DNA of 64,000 nucleotides from Kalaharituber pfeilii (taxonomy: Eukaryota; Ascomycota; Pezizomycetes; Pezizales; Pezizaceae), in NCBI GenBank assembly GCA_015179045.1, contig WHUZ01000013.1, positions 310,001 through 374,000 on the forward strand, read 5' to 3'. Below the pieces are notes generated by a model, which searched no databases, was not told the origin of the DNA, and saw nothing but the letters and a program-made list of their open reading frames with translations. Both the position numbers and the translations under genes were made by a program. Below, one piece after another: positions 34,454 to 45,158 of this stretch. The number at the start of each line of letters is the position of its first letter. The first letter of the stretch is position 1.

Positions 34454-35446
34454 CTTTTGTGAGCATAATTCATAGAATTAAGTCACAACCGAGCGGTGAG
34501 CTAGGTATGCAAGTACTAATGTGGCTACATCTTGCCTACCGACCACTAAAGCTAGAGGAGCTCAGCCATGCACTTGCAGTGAAGCGAGGTACTACCAAGC
34601 TAGATGACAACAATATTCCCCCAAAGAAAGTTTTGCTGGAGTGCTGCCTTGGACTGGTAACCTTAGATGAAGGGACACTGACTGTTCGGTTTGCGCACCG
34701 TTCAGTAGAGGAATATTTCAAGCAGCATGCGGCCACACACTTCCCTAACAGATATAGTACTGCAGCAGAGATCTGTTTGACGTACCTTAACTTCAACCAA
34801 CTAGCTCAGCCCTGTACCAGACTTACTGATCTTGTGCTACAGATGAGAGCCTTTCCCTTCTTAAAATATGCAGCCTGTCATTGGGGTCACTACGCACAAC
34901 ATGAGCAGCGAAACGATTCTGTTAGAGAGCTTGCCTTGAGGTTCCTACAGCACAGCCGCAAAGATCCCCATTGTGCCTTACAGCTATTGCACTATAGGTA
35001 TTTACGGTATAAATACCATTGGATCTGTCAGTTTACAAAGCTATTCTCTGGCATACATGCAGCTGCGTGCTTCGGATTGGGGCTTTACATGACTGCTTTA
35101 GTGAATGTGGCTGAGGACTGGAATTTAAGAGACGAAGATGGTCACACACCGCTGATATGGGCAGCTATGGAAGGCCATGTAGCTGTTGTCAAGCTGCTTG
35201 TCGAATATGACATTGTGGAGGTTAACGCAAGGGATGGAAGATATGGTCGGACACCATTGTCATATGCAGCCGAACGTGGACATGAGGTCATTGTGCGACT
35301 GCTTATCGAGCATGATGATGTGGAGGCAGACTCTAATGACAATTTTGGCTGCACGCCATTATCTCTGGCAGCTGAGCATGGACATGAGACCATTGTGCGA
35401 CTGCTTATCGAGCGCGAGGATGTGGATGCAGATTCGAAGGAACATA

Positions 35447-35488
35447 TTTTTTTTTTTATTTTTTTTTTTATTTTTTTTAATTTTTTTT
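35447..35488 (-). mobile_element. Poly-T insertion with target duplication (tail without body)
   Basis: 42 bp of T broken by a few A, between GAAGGAACATA (35436-35446) and GAAGGACCATA (35489-35499). One mismatch separates these flanks. It inserts 53 bp in total into an ankyrin repeat and shifts the frame. It looks like a retroinsertion of poly-A alone. Confidence 0.7.
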
Positions 35489-36227
35489 GAAGGACCATAG
35501 TAGTCGGACACCATTGTCATATGCAGCCGGAGGTGGACATGAGGCCACTGTGCGACTGCTTATCGAGCGCGAGGATGTGGATGCAGATTCGAAAGACTGT
35601 AGTAGGCGGACACCATTGTCATATGCAGCCGAAGGTGGACATGAGGCCATTGTGCGACTGCTTATCAAGCGCGATGATGTAGATGCAGACTCTAAGGACT
35701 CTAGGGGTCGGACACCATTGTTATATGCAGCCGAAGGTGGACATGAGGCCGTTGCGCGACTGCTTATCGAGCGCGAGGATGTGGATGCAGACTCTAACAA
35801 CACTGGCCGCACGCCATTGTTATGGGCAGCTATCATGATACGTGGACAAGAGGCCGTTGTGCGGCTGCTTATCAAGCATGAGGATGTGGATACAAACTTT
35901 AAGGACAATAGTGGCCGCACACCATTGTCATGGGCAGCTGCAAGAGGATACGAGGCCATCGTGCAGCTGCTTATCGATCACAGGGCTGTGAATGCAGACT
36001 CTAAGGATAACAGTGGCCGCACGCCATTGTCATTGGCAGCTGAAAGGGGACATGAGGCCATTGTGCGCCTGCTTATTGATCGGGAGGATGTGGATGTAGA
36101 CTCTAAGGATAGTAGAGGCCGTACGCCATTGTCATGGGCATCTCCTTGGAATGAGTCTATTGTGAAGCTGCTAGAAGAACGGTGCAACATTGTAACTAGC
36201 ATGTCTTCCCTGAATACTGGGAATTGA

Positions 36228-36555
36228 CCTGCGGGAACTTTGCAGTAGGACTGTCGGTATCCGTGATCTTGTACGTTTTTTTTTTTTTTGTTCCTGAGAC
36301 TCTCCAAAGGCTAAATTTCTCTCAGATGTTGTCTTGTGTCGTTAAGCACTGAAGCCTCCTCCGATAGGAAGGGAGAGTCTTAGAAGGCATACATGTTGTT
36401 GGTTGGATATAGTTCTGCGGAGTCTAGTTGGAGTGTTAGCAACAAAATAGGAGTCACGAGTACAGATGGACCCTGGAAGCAGCTGGCAATGTGGGGAGGC
36501 AGGAAGACGTACAGCTCATTTGTTATAAAGGTGGCAGAATGTGGAGAGGGAGGTT
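36228..36555. other. 3' flank of the disrupted STAND gene
   Basis: No gene. A T13 run at about 36277-36289 has no LINE sequence beside it. Confidence 0.35.
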
Positions 36556-37190
36556 TTGTTGTTTTTTTTACGAAAAATATCATTACTCGTATACCGCCGT
36601 GGGGGGCTATGACGAGATAGATACATAGGAGATAAGGGAAAATAAAAAAAAACAGATAGGAAAATATATGACAGATAGCAAATTAAACGCATCATTAATG
36701 CAAGATCTTCCTGCCCATCTCAACAGTTCCACCAGTGGGTCCTGTTCGTTTTCCTTTCTGGCTGGCCGTGACGGCGTCCCGCCCCACTGGCCACCTTCTC
36801 CTCCACACCTCGCATCTTGCCCAGATGTGTTCCGTCGCCTCCTCCATCTCGCACCATCGTCATTCCCGGCTGTCCTCCTGGCCGATTGTATATCTCCATG
36901 TCCTTAAGCCCTTTCCCCCCATCATGCCTCCCGGGGTGCGAACCGGGACCCCAAGTCTTTGTAGAGGATCGTAACTCAGACCCGGTTTGATTCTCTCCTG
37001 TGCTCGCTGTGCTTTGGCTGACATCCGGATCCCTACCATGTCGTCCTGGTATGGGAGGAAACTGCCAAGCCGCGTTGTTGTAGGCGGCACACCTAAGCTA
37101 ATATTACCATGGACTCAGACGCCGCAGGTCACGTGGGTCATATGGCTATATAGGCAATGCTGGGTTACATACGCACGGCGAGGGTAAGTC
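36556..37190 (-). mobile_element. Decayed LINE family A fragment
   Basis: Short T-run, then AATATCATTACTCGTATACC and GGGGGGCTATGACGAGA, a diverged family A end. The minus strand encodes LGSFLPYQDDMVGIRMS, GKGLRTWRYTIGQ and RWCEMEEATEHIWARC, aligning with the post-RNase H and zinc region of the LINE at 570-1335. A stop lies inside the zinc motif. 5' parts are missing. Confidence 0.65.
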
Positions 37191-37326
37191 CAGGGGCGTA
37201 GGAGATGCTTAGAAATGGTGATGCTGCACCAACTGGTATAAGAATGGCATTCTTTCTATCTTCTTCATCTTCATCTTTCATTTCGTCCTCGTATTCATCG
37301 TTCATCTTTCCCATTCACTGTTCATT

Positions 37327-38624
37327 CGATTCCGGAACCTCTCCGGACAGGCAGATTCTGCCTGCCGCTCCCGGACCTCATCAGACGATAAACTTTACGC
37401 CATGACATTGTGACACAGGTACCAACATTGTGGGGTAGGTAGATCAAATGTTGGTACTTGTTACCAGCATTTAGTGATGCAAAATGGAGGCTGGGCATAG
37501 TCCGTGCGAGAGGTCAGTGACCTGGTGTGGCTGCAGGGTATCCGTTCTCTTGAGAGGACAGTTTTGTAGGGAAAACAGCAGCGTTTCTCTAGGGGGCCAT
37601 GGTCAATAGCAATGTAGAAGGCATGCTATTACAGCACTAAATGCTGGTAACGAGTAGTATTACTTACTGTACCAATACAAGCTTTCATGTCACAAGAAGC
37701 TTGGACCTTTGTTTGAATTGCAGACCCCAATTCCAATCATTTTAATTCATCCTAGATGGCTATTAACTACATCAACCGAACCTACGGTACAGCGTCAATG
37801 TCTCAAGCTGCCGGATCGTGATCATTGCAAACGGCTGGATTATTGACCCATGGCCAAACGGCGCCAGCTGGATTATCAACTTCACATATTCTAGTGATTT
37901 TTTGTTGTCGCCGCCATAGGCTTGCAGCTTGTATGCGGGGTTATGTGAACAAATTTATTTGAACAGAGCAATATCATGCGAATCTTTCTAGCGAAGAACC
38001 AGAGCGCTTTGCTTACTTTCAAGCCTGTAAAGCGGCGCAACTCATCCAGCAGTTTTGAAATTGTCAGGCTTTGCAGGATATCCTGAAGCTTTTACTACCT
38101 ACACCTGCACCTCAATTGCACACCTTCAAAATGCTCCGCAATGCAAATGAATAAGCTCTTGTGCATCTGGAGTGATGTACTCCAAATGTAACATCCTAAG
38201 AGCAAGAGACACCGCAAGACGAAGCCTACTAGCAGTGTGACAGGAACTGATAAGGGAGTAATATCACAGAGTGAGGTACAATAAGAAACCCAAGATTTCA
38301 TTTTTGTTTCTTCATCTGCTCATTAATTCAGATCTATTTTTCCATTATTTTTCCATTTTCATTTTTTACTTAATTGAGTAATCATGCATTCAAACTAGTA
38401 GATCACAGCATGAGCTGATTTTTGGTAGCCAGTGGGCCGCTACGCACTTACGTCACTAGTCGAATTAAAACTTGTCTTGCAATATGCCTGTACCCAACAA
38501 TTGATCATACCTACCCCACAATGTTGGTACCTGTGTAACAGTGTCATGGCGTAAAGTTTATCGTCTGATGAGGTCCGGGAGCGGCAGGCAGAATCTGCCT
38601 GTCCGGAGAGGTTCCGATTCGATT
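37327..38624. mobile_element. Element with 120-bp terminal inverted repeats
   Basis: The left arm (37327-37446) and right arm (38501-38624) are reverse complements with few differences; both carry CTCCGGACAGGCAGATTCTG, GACGATAAACTTTACGCCAT and GTACCAACATTGTGGGGTAG. The 1.05-kb interior holds a second inverted pair (TTACCAGCATTTAGTG near 37470, CACTAAATGCTGGTAA near 37640). It also holds a B2-like tail at about 37905-37965 (GCCATAGGCTTGCAGC, GCGGGGTTATGTGA). No transposase frame seen. The family is not identified. Confidence 0.7.
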
Positions 38625-38639
38625 CCTCCGTTCATACCC

Positions 38640-39240
38640 ATTTTTGTTACCTTCAACCTTTCTACAGTTATGTCTTTCTAATATTGGCATCTGCACTTGC
38701 TATACAATCGGACAGCTCTCACTCACACACAGTAATCTCCGTTGCTCTACTACCTGATACTGCCTTCACTTCCTCCTTTGACCAGAGACCTCCCAGCAGA
38801 GGATTTAGTGCGTAAGGTAGTGGAATTAGGTGCAGCGCCGCTACGCTCATAGCATTGTCCGCCTCTTCATTGCCTTTCAGGCCCTTATGCCCTTTTACCT
38901 ACATTACAGCCATGTCTAGCCCCCCGCCTTGTCCTCCTCTGCCAGGCCTTCCTGCCCATCTCGCTCGCTCCGTCGGGAGTCGACCTCCCCTCTACGATGT
39001 TTCGTAGCCTCCCAATAGCCACCTGTGAGTCCCACATGATCAACAGTTCCTCCTCCCCTCTCAAGAGCCTTGACTATTGCTGTTAATTCTGCACTTTGCC
39101 TGTGGCTCTTGTTCCTAGGTATGTCGACTTCGCTGTCCGTTTCTTCCATTGGCCTGCGCCTGCTTTGTCCTCTATTCTGCTGCCCTCTGTCACACTCCTC
39201 TACCGCGCGCATCTCTTCTCGTCCTGCGCAGGTTCAAACA
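38640..39240 (-). pseudogene. Decayed LINE RNase H fragment
   Basis: The minus strand encodes SAELTAIVKALERG in one frame and LLIMWDSQVAIGRLRNIVEG in another, matching the RNase H region of family A LINEs (AELIAVGEALEG, LLVITDSR). The catalytic TDS has become WDS and the frames are broken. No tail is attached. Confidence 0.6.
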
Positions 39241-39384
39241 CCAGTCAAAAATGCAGAAGCCACGTACCTGATTCACCCTCTTGTCATCTGATGTGGAATC
39301 CAAAATCGGGCTAAAGAAGAGTCAGATGATGAGGCACATCAAGAGGAAAATGATGTTCATAGTCCTATTCATGGCAGTTAAGAA

Positions 39385-39462
39385 GTCCCTGCCATAGGCT
39401 GGTATCCTGTATGCGGGGTTACTTGGCCCCCCCACCAAAAAAAAAAAGAAAGAAAAAAAGTT
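39385..39462 (+). mobile_element. Tail-only retrocopy, 78 bp (family B2)
   Basis: GTCCCTGCCATAGGCTGGTA, TGTATGCGGGGTTACTTGG, then a C-run and an A-rich tail. Exact 9-bp flanks AGTTAAGAA at 39376-39384 and 39463-39471. Confidence 0.8.
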
Positions 39463-39471
39463 AGTTAAGAA

Positions 39472-40436
39472 ATGATGTACTATAAAGCCGCAACATCTCC
39501 ACTCATGAATCTAATTATGCATCTTGGCTCGTTTTTGGTCTTTTATCCTTGTAAATTGATAAGTGGCTCGCTTTAATGATGAGTAGTCCAGTTACCGACT
39601 GGTCTGGATAAGATGGCTAGCCCCGAACAACACCGGGTTAAGCGGTCGATAAAGGTCTACTTTTACATATCCTTTCTGTCTATTACGTGCATAAACTAGC
39701 TTCTGATTCTCAATTACCTTACAGCACCTAATTTAATATCGGCACTTAGTCTCGTGACCAGACCAAATTGGCAACCAATCATAAAATTAGTAACGGGAGT
39801 TACTTTACTTTCAATAAGCAAGGGTGTTTGAAAATATACGTCATGTGACTAGATTTCTGTCTGAGCAACCTCAAAAATGGGGATTTGCCAGCTTGACTAC
39901 GCAGGCATCGTCCAATGGCAGACGGATTTTGCAAGTAAAGTGACTCAGAGAATAGAATTAATTACAATCCATACTCTAACCAAGAACCATGCAGCCTCTT
40001 TGAGACTGCTTTTCTAAAATCACAGTTCGTAGTCGCCCACATGGTCTCTGAGCATTTCCCAAGGGCCTTGAAGAAGACATGCTAGCATTCCATATGAGTA
40101 TAGATAGTATATAAAAACCAATTCTGGTGTTTTCGGATGGGGAGGTTATCCAGTAACTTGAAAAGTTCAGTTATGGAATTGGGAGTTTTTGCCTGCCGAA
40201 GCCGTACTGGTAAAGACAACATAGTCTGCATGATTAGGTTACATGCGCTCTATATATCCATTCCCATTGCCACAAGTCCTAATGACCGCAAACATCCCCG
40301 TTTCATAACTTCTATCTTTTTATTTTATTATTCTCACCACTTGTTCCATATATATCCAATCATCATGAAACATTCCAGATCTCTTGAATACATATTATAG
40401 AAGGTATAAGCACTTGCTCAAGGTCCTAAATAGCCG
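39472..40436. other. Gene-free stretch
   Basis: No supported gene, RNA or repeat. Confidence 0.35.
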
Positions 40437-40560
40437 GAAAACGTACCCAACTCGGCTGCTGAGTGAGCCAGTATGAGTTGTATGTACGGCGTGACTGAGT
40501 CGATGTGATAATATACAACTACTACTCGGCAGTGAGCCGGTATAAGCCGAGCAGTTTTCG
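40437..40560. repeat. Dispersed repeat, copy 1
   Basis: Contains GAGTTGTATGTACGGCGTGA and GTGATAATATACAACTACTA, which recur with few changes at 44215-44360. It is edged by ACTCGGCTG/CAGCCGAGT-like inverted words (AACTCGGCTGCTGAGTGAGC, ACTCGGCAGTGAGCCGG). Nature unknown. Confidence 0.6.
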
Positions 40561-41132
40561 CACCGAGTGTGACGTTTTGCTTGCACGTTGGATATCCGTA
40601 GTCATGCAAGTCAAGATTCCACTCAGACACCCAGAGTGGCCTTGGCAAAATAGGCAACCATTCTGCATCAGCAATATCAAATCCCCAATTCCGTTACAGA
40701 AAATGAGATTGTAAGACCCTGTTACGATGCACTAAACATCACACCTTTATGCGTGTCAGCAGGCCAAACAGACTAAACTCAGGCCTCCCGCAATGGGCGT
40801 CACTTCCGGATTAGCTTCCGGCTTGGCATTGTACCATTAACGTCGTTGTAATGCCCCGATGGACCGAATGACATCGACTTCCAAAATCGTTTCAATCCTC
40901 CGACGGCAAACACAGCTTGGTAAAAGCAGATCACGTTCGCGTCTTGACCGGTATTTATCAGCTTCTTTTCACGACAAACAAAACTTGGATCGATTCCGAA
41001 TCTTCACTCCCACTCGAGTAGGAAGTACTAGCCTAGAGATCTCAGCTCACTGAAGCTTCGTCGCAGTCCTCAGACAGATATAGAAGCTGGTGGCCTCCTC
41101 TGAATGACACCCACCGCCGGACACACAAAATG
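40561..41132. other. Gene-free stretch
   Basis: Nothing recognised upstream of the short tandem repeat. Confidence 0.35.
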
Positions 41133-41208
41133 AGCTCCTCCGGATGGGATGCCCCCCCTCCTTATAGCTCCTCCGGATCGGATGCCCCCCTCCTTATAGC
41201 TCCTCTGA
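41133..41208. repeat. 33-bp tandem repeat in the prenylcysteine oxidase 5' region
   Basis: Two and a third copies of a 32-33-bp unit starting AGCTCCTCCGGAT and ending CCCCTCCTTAT, from 65 to 140 bp before the start codon. The C/T-rich unit could lie in the 5' leader or core promoter. Confidence 0.75.
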
Positions 41209-41272
41209 AAAATACCGCTCCGGAACCCGTTGGGGAAGTCCGGAAGGAGCCTGCTTGAGGACTTTGCTGTCC

Positions 41273-43260
41273 ATGCTGGGTGTCGTGTTTTTGGTGCTTG
41301 AAATTATGACCCTGTGTGGTACCGGACCGTGGGCGGCTGTGCCAAAGGGAATTACAAGAAAGGTTGCGATTATTGGTAAGAAATTCATCTGACTTTTGCT
41401 TACCTACCGTCCCGACATATTGTATTTCTACGCTGACTGACATCTCTTCCGGAGCAGGAGGCGGCGCCTCTGGTGTCTCCACCGCCTACTACCTGGCCGC
41501 TTCCTGTCCCCTCGACCTGTATGATACTCTTGAGATCACGATGTTCGACCGCTCCGCTTCCCTAGGTGGTCGTTGCACCGCCATTCGCATTCCCGGGACG
41601 GATATGCATGTCGAGCTCGGAGCACCCTCGATCAACACGGCACATGACACAGAACTGATGGGACTTGTCAAAGACCTTAAGATGGAAGGAGACCTCGTTG
41701 CGGGGGGAAGATGGGCGCCTGTGGAGACGCGTATCGACGTCGGGATGTAAGTAGTATTCATGTGATACTTCCAACCTTCAGCCGGACGCTGATTGTATGG
41801 GTCTTTTGATATATTGCAGCTACGATGGCCACCGCTTTGTTTACCGCCAGCCCTACCGCCCCGGTGTCATCTGGCGCTGGTGGAATTCCTTGTCCTACTT
41901 CGTCCACTACGGGCGGTCTCACAAGAACTTCGACTCCATGAACCGATGGCTTTTGCCACTCTGGAGAACATTCACCGGGGCTTTGAGGCTTCCTGGATCT
42001 TGGTCGGCCTCCTTCGCGCCTTCCAGTGACACAAACAGCACTTCCGCATCTCCAAACCCCCCCGCATATCCCTCCGAGTACCCTCCACCGTTGTTCAGGG
42101 CCGTCACCACACCTGCCAATACCTACCTAGGGAACCACAAAGTCAAAGCCCCCTTCTCGACGGAACAAATCCAAGCTCGACTTCGGGCGCGATACGGCGC
42201 GAATTTGGGTGTTGTGAGCGGTATGCACGCCGCCAAGGTTATGGGGGAGTCGGAACGAGCCAGCAACGCAATAGTCCGAGGCAACAGTGGGATTGCTGGG
42301 GTCTTTGAAAAGATTGTCGCCGCTGCTAATCGCCAACGGGCAAAGGTGAAGGTGGATGTCAAGCTCGCAACACCTGTCTGGGGAATCAGCAAGAACATCA
42401 CTTACGATCCAAACGAGAATCCGACGGTTGTCGGTTGGACTGTTGCGTACGGAACCGACGACGGCGAACCCGAATTGGATGTGCATGAGACGCAATTCGC
42501 GATGGGGCCCTTCGATGACGTGATTGTTGCTGCGCCGTGGCCCAGTACAAAGATGCTTATGGACCCGGAGTATTCGATGCCACACATGAGCTATGAGCAT
42601 ATGTACGTCATAGTGTTCATGACGCTGGGGCGTCTTGTGTCTGGGGTGTTTGGATTGAAAAAGGGTGACACGAAAGGGGTTCCTTCCCGGATATGGAGTA
42701 CATTGGCAGGAGGCGAACAGGGTACGTTAGGAGGGGCTAGTGGAGAGAGTGGGGTTGGAGGCGTAGGATGGTGGAGTGTGGAGCATGTGGGGAACGTAGT
42801 TAAGATAGTATGGGGTGGGGAGGTGGGTAAGGAAGAGGTCGAACAAGTGGAAAGGGTGTACAAGATATTGTCCCCACGAGAGATGAGCGATGAGGCTATT
42901 AAGGGGATGCTCGGAGGAGCAGAAATCACCTGGGTGCATAGGCATTACGTGAGTTGCTTTCTTCCTTTGATCTGTTAACTATCGTGCGGTCTTGTCGCTG
43001 ACATCAGATGACATCTATAGTGGGAGTATGCGTTCGCAACACCAGTGTTTGACCAGCTGCCCGGATCCGCCTACGAGCTTGGCATCAAAGTCGACGATGG
43101 ACTCTGGTACACGGGGAGTATGGAAGGAAAGTGGGGAGGTCTTGAGGCAGCAGTGGTAATGGGCAAGCGGGTGGCAGAAGATATTGTCGATGGCTGGAGG
43201 GTAGGGAAGCTCGGGGTTAAGACGGCGAAGGGGACGAGGAAGTTGGGGGAGAGTGCATAG
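41273..43260 (+). CDS. Prenylcysteine oxidase-like flavoprotein, 4 exons, 586 aa
   Basis: Prenylcysteine oxidases are FAD thioether oxidases that cleave prenylcysteine released from degraded prenylated proteins to cysteine, an isoprenoid aldehyde and hydrogen peroxide. Exons 41273-41375, 41458-41746, 41820-42948 and 43021-43260 join in frame. Introns have GTAAGA, GTAAGT and GTGAGT donors. Residues 1-20 are hydrophobic (MLGVVFLVLEIMTL), a likely signal peptide. The FAD Rossmann motif VAIIGGGASG (31-40) is split by intron 1. Also seen are the flavin fold segment FDRSASLGGRCTAI, VELGAPSINTAH, YDGHRFVYRQ, and the C-terminal FAD segment GLWYTGSMEGKWGGLEAAVVMGKRVAEDI. Its length is near the family's usual 500-600. 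The gene stands alone between repeats; no partner genes are visible. Confidence 0.88.
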
Positions 43261-43524
43261 GTAGGTTGGGGGGCGATAAAATTCGAATTTAGATACCTAT
43301 AAAGTAGATATTATACGGCCAAAGTTAGTATATTCTTAGCATGAACAGTGTTTTCGCAAACTGGCGAGTTGCGTATGTATCGTTGCTGAGCGAAAGTCAA
43401 AGTTTTGATTTTGGTCTGCGAAGAAATCTGATAGCGTCTGTTTTGTCCATCTTGATGGAGATCCTTACGCAAACATGTTTCTTTATTTCTTTGGAAGAGC
43501 TCCACGTGTAATGGGGTGCAACAT
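43261..43524. other. 3' flank of the prenylcysteine oxidase gene
   Basis: Nothing recognised before the LINE insertion. Confidence 0.35.
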
Positions 43525-43538
43525 TGTCCCTATCACTA

Positions 43539-44150
43539 TTTTTTTTTTTTTTTTTTTTACATCACGTAACCCCGCTTGCAGCGCCAAGCCATGGCAGGGT
43601 CCCTGGGCAAGCCCTCGAAGCCCGGAGACAGGCTTAACAAACAAAGAAATTTCTATTTAGCATACTTCTAGAACCTGAGGCTCCACTATATATCTCCCCC
43701 TCTCCCCCTCCCTCTTCTCCACACTTTCGCATCCCGGCAAGCAAACTTCCCCGACCCGGGTCGGTAAATCGCGCGGCGCACTAAAAACCCTCCACACCTT
43801 CGCAAACCGGAACGAAAATTATCGCACGGCGCGCTCCTAAAACTTGATCCCGGAAAAGAACCTTTCCAACTCATCCCACTCCTCCCCATTCTCTGCCGTC
43901 CTTTTCCAGTTCTTCTCCACATCCCCCCATTCTCTGAAGCCTTCTGGGCGAAACCTCTGCTGACTGCACTGGAAGGCTAGGTGCTCCCCCGTCTGGACCT
44001 CCCCGCAGCTGCACTTCTCCGATTCCGCCGCTCCTATCCTCTTCAACCACACTCCACATCTTCCTGTCTCCAGGCGCATGACAGTGAAGTTGGACACCGC
44101 TGTCCTATTCCACTCCATAACCTTCCCCTTTCCAAAGCCCTCCACTTCAA
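43539..44150 (-). mobile_element. 5'-truncated LINE family B copy, 612 bp
   Basis: Exact 14-bp target duplication TGTCCCTATCACTA at 43525-43538 and 44151-44164. On the minus strand a frame from 44145 to 43837 encodes a C-terminal LINE piece ending in a zinc motif CSCGEVQTGEHLAFQC and EWDELERFFSGIKF. An untranslated tail follows with CCATGGCTTGGCGCTGCAAG, CGGGGTTACGTGATG and poly-A. This links the family B short copies to a real LINE. Confidence 0.85.
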
Positions 44151-44214
44151 TGTCCCTATCACTAGCATGTCGCTTTTCATGTCCTCCATGTTGTCAGATG
44201 TGAAGTTGAGTCGG

Positions 44215-44360
44215 TAAGTAATGAGGTCGAGCCGGTTTGTCACGCCGTTACGCCGTAGCCGACTCGAAACCGCCGAGTGAGCCGGGTTGGGTTGTATGTG
44301 TGGCGTAACTGAGTCAGTGTGATAATGTACAACTACTACTCAGTTCCTGAGTGAGTTTAT
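44215..44360. repeat. Dispersed repeat, copy 2
   Basis: GTTGTATGTGTGGCGTAACT and GTGATAATGTACAACTACTA match 40437-40560 in the same orientation. It is preceded by GCCGACTCG/CGCCGAGTGAGC words. Confidence 0.6.
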
Positions 44361-44427
44361 AGTAGGGTCGGAGGAATTTTACTAAAGGCTTACACCGACT
44401 CAGCTCACACCAATGCGAACATTAGAT

Positions 44428-44670
44428 GCAACCTGCTCTATGTCGGGTACAATCCACTGTAAAGTCGGGTGCAACCCGCTCTATGTCAGGTGCAACCCAC
44501 TCTATGTCGGATGCAAGTTGTGCAACCCGCTCTATGTCAGGTGCAATCCGCTCTTTGTCAGGTGCAACTTGCACCCGACATAGAGTGGGTTGCACCCGAC
44601 ATTTCTAACCGTAGAGCAGGTTATACCCGACATCTCCAACTCTAGAGCGGGTTACACCCAACATCTCCAA
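44428..44670. repeat. Palindromic minisatellite, about 22-24-bp unit
   Basis: Direct units of the type GGTGCAACCCGCTCTATGTC run to about 44568. They are followed by inverted units (GCACCCGACATAGAGTGGGT, then CCGACATCTCCAACTCTAGA) to about 44670. The whole array can fold on itself around 44568. No coding role is evident. Confidence 0.8.
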
Positions 44671-45150
44671 CTCGACAGCGGAAGCCATTACTGCAACAGG
44701 TCGGGACCTAGTAACAAGTGAAGAGGCCTACTCCAAGTCGGAGGCTCAGAGAAATCTAGTAGTGGTGTAGCAACAAGACCCAATAGCTTTAGAGGTATTC
44801 TTCCTCTGGGCCAACGGATAACTCAAATTTATGGACTTGCCGGAGATGTTAGGTAAAGGATGGGAGTCATGTTTCAGGAGCAAATTCTTTGTAAATCCAG
44901 GGATAAAGACTCTCAAAAGCGATATAGGTATTAGAAGAGACTTTGTGGATTCAATCTGCAAAGTCTCTTCTAAAGCTCTTCAGTATTAATTTAGCATCTT
45001 TAATCAAATCTAAGATATGTAAGAGTGTATTATCTATGGGTGGCCTAGGTAGAATAATTGATTTTCGATTCCTGTGTTATGTAATATCTGTTCTTATGGT
45101 ACGCAGTATGATATGTAGTATTCTCATACCCAGGTAGTACTATATATTGT
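44671..45150. other. Gene-free stretch
   Basis: AT-rich, nothing recognised. Confidence 0.35.
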
Positions 45151-45158
45151 TCTTAGCA

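Larger units (their letters stand above)
33104..36227 (+). pseudogene. STAND-ankyrin gene lacking the P-loop core, with two retroinsertions
   Basis: Related to the 23.4-28.4 kb gene. Exon 1 is 33104-33715 and exon 2 starts at 33802 (intron 33716-33801, GTTTGT...TGGTAG). Residues 1-115 are a Gln/Ser/Ala/Pro-rich disordered leader. A fungal STAND N-domain follows (FLVWAGVREILQ joined to VTLNHMKVTESLEQF). There is no Walker A or B: the sequence passes from NAYLGLN to the end of NACHT (EPRDIRVYI, EKSQGIFLLAALHM, LKDLPGCLDKAF). A winged-helix part (LHLAYRPLKLEELSHAL, FAHRSVEEYF) and about ten ankyrin repeats come next. Two insertions interrupt it: 34391-34453 adds an in-frame TAA, and 35447-35488 shifts the frame. 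Apart from these the frame is open to 36227. It may be a pseudogene, or partly rescued by splicing. Confidence 0.75.

Noticed and set aside
43837..44145. 102-codon minus frame as a gene
   Set aside because: It is the zinc-motif end of a LINE between perfect 14-bp target duplications.
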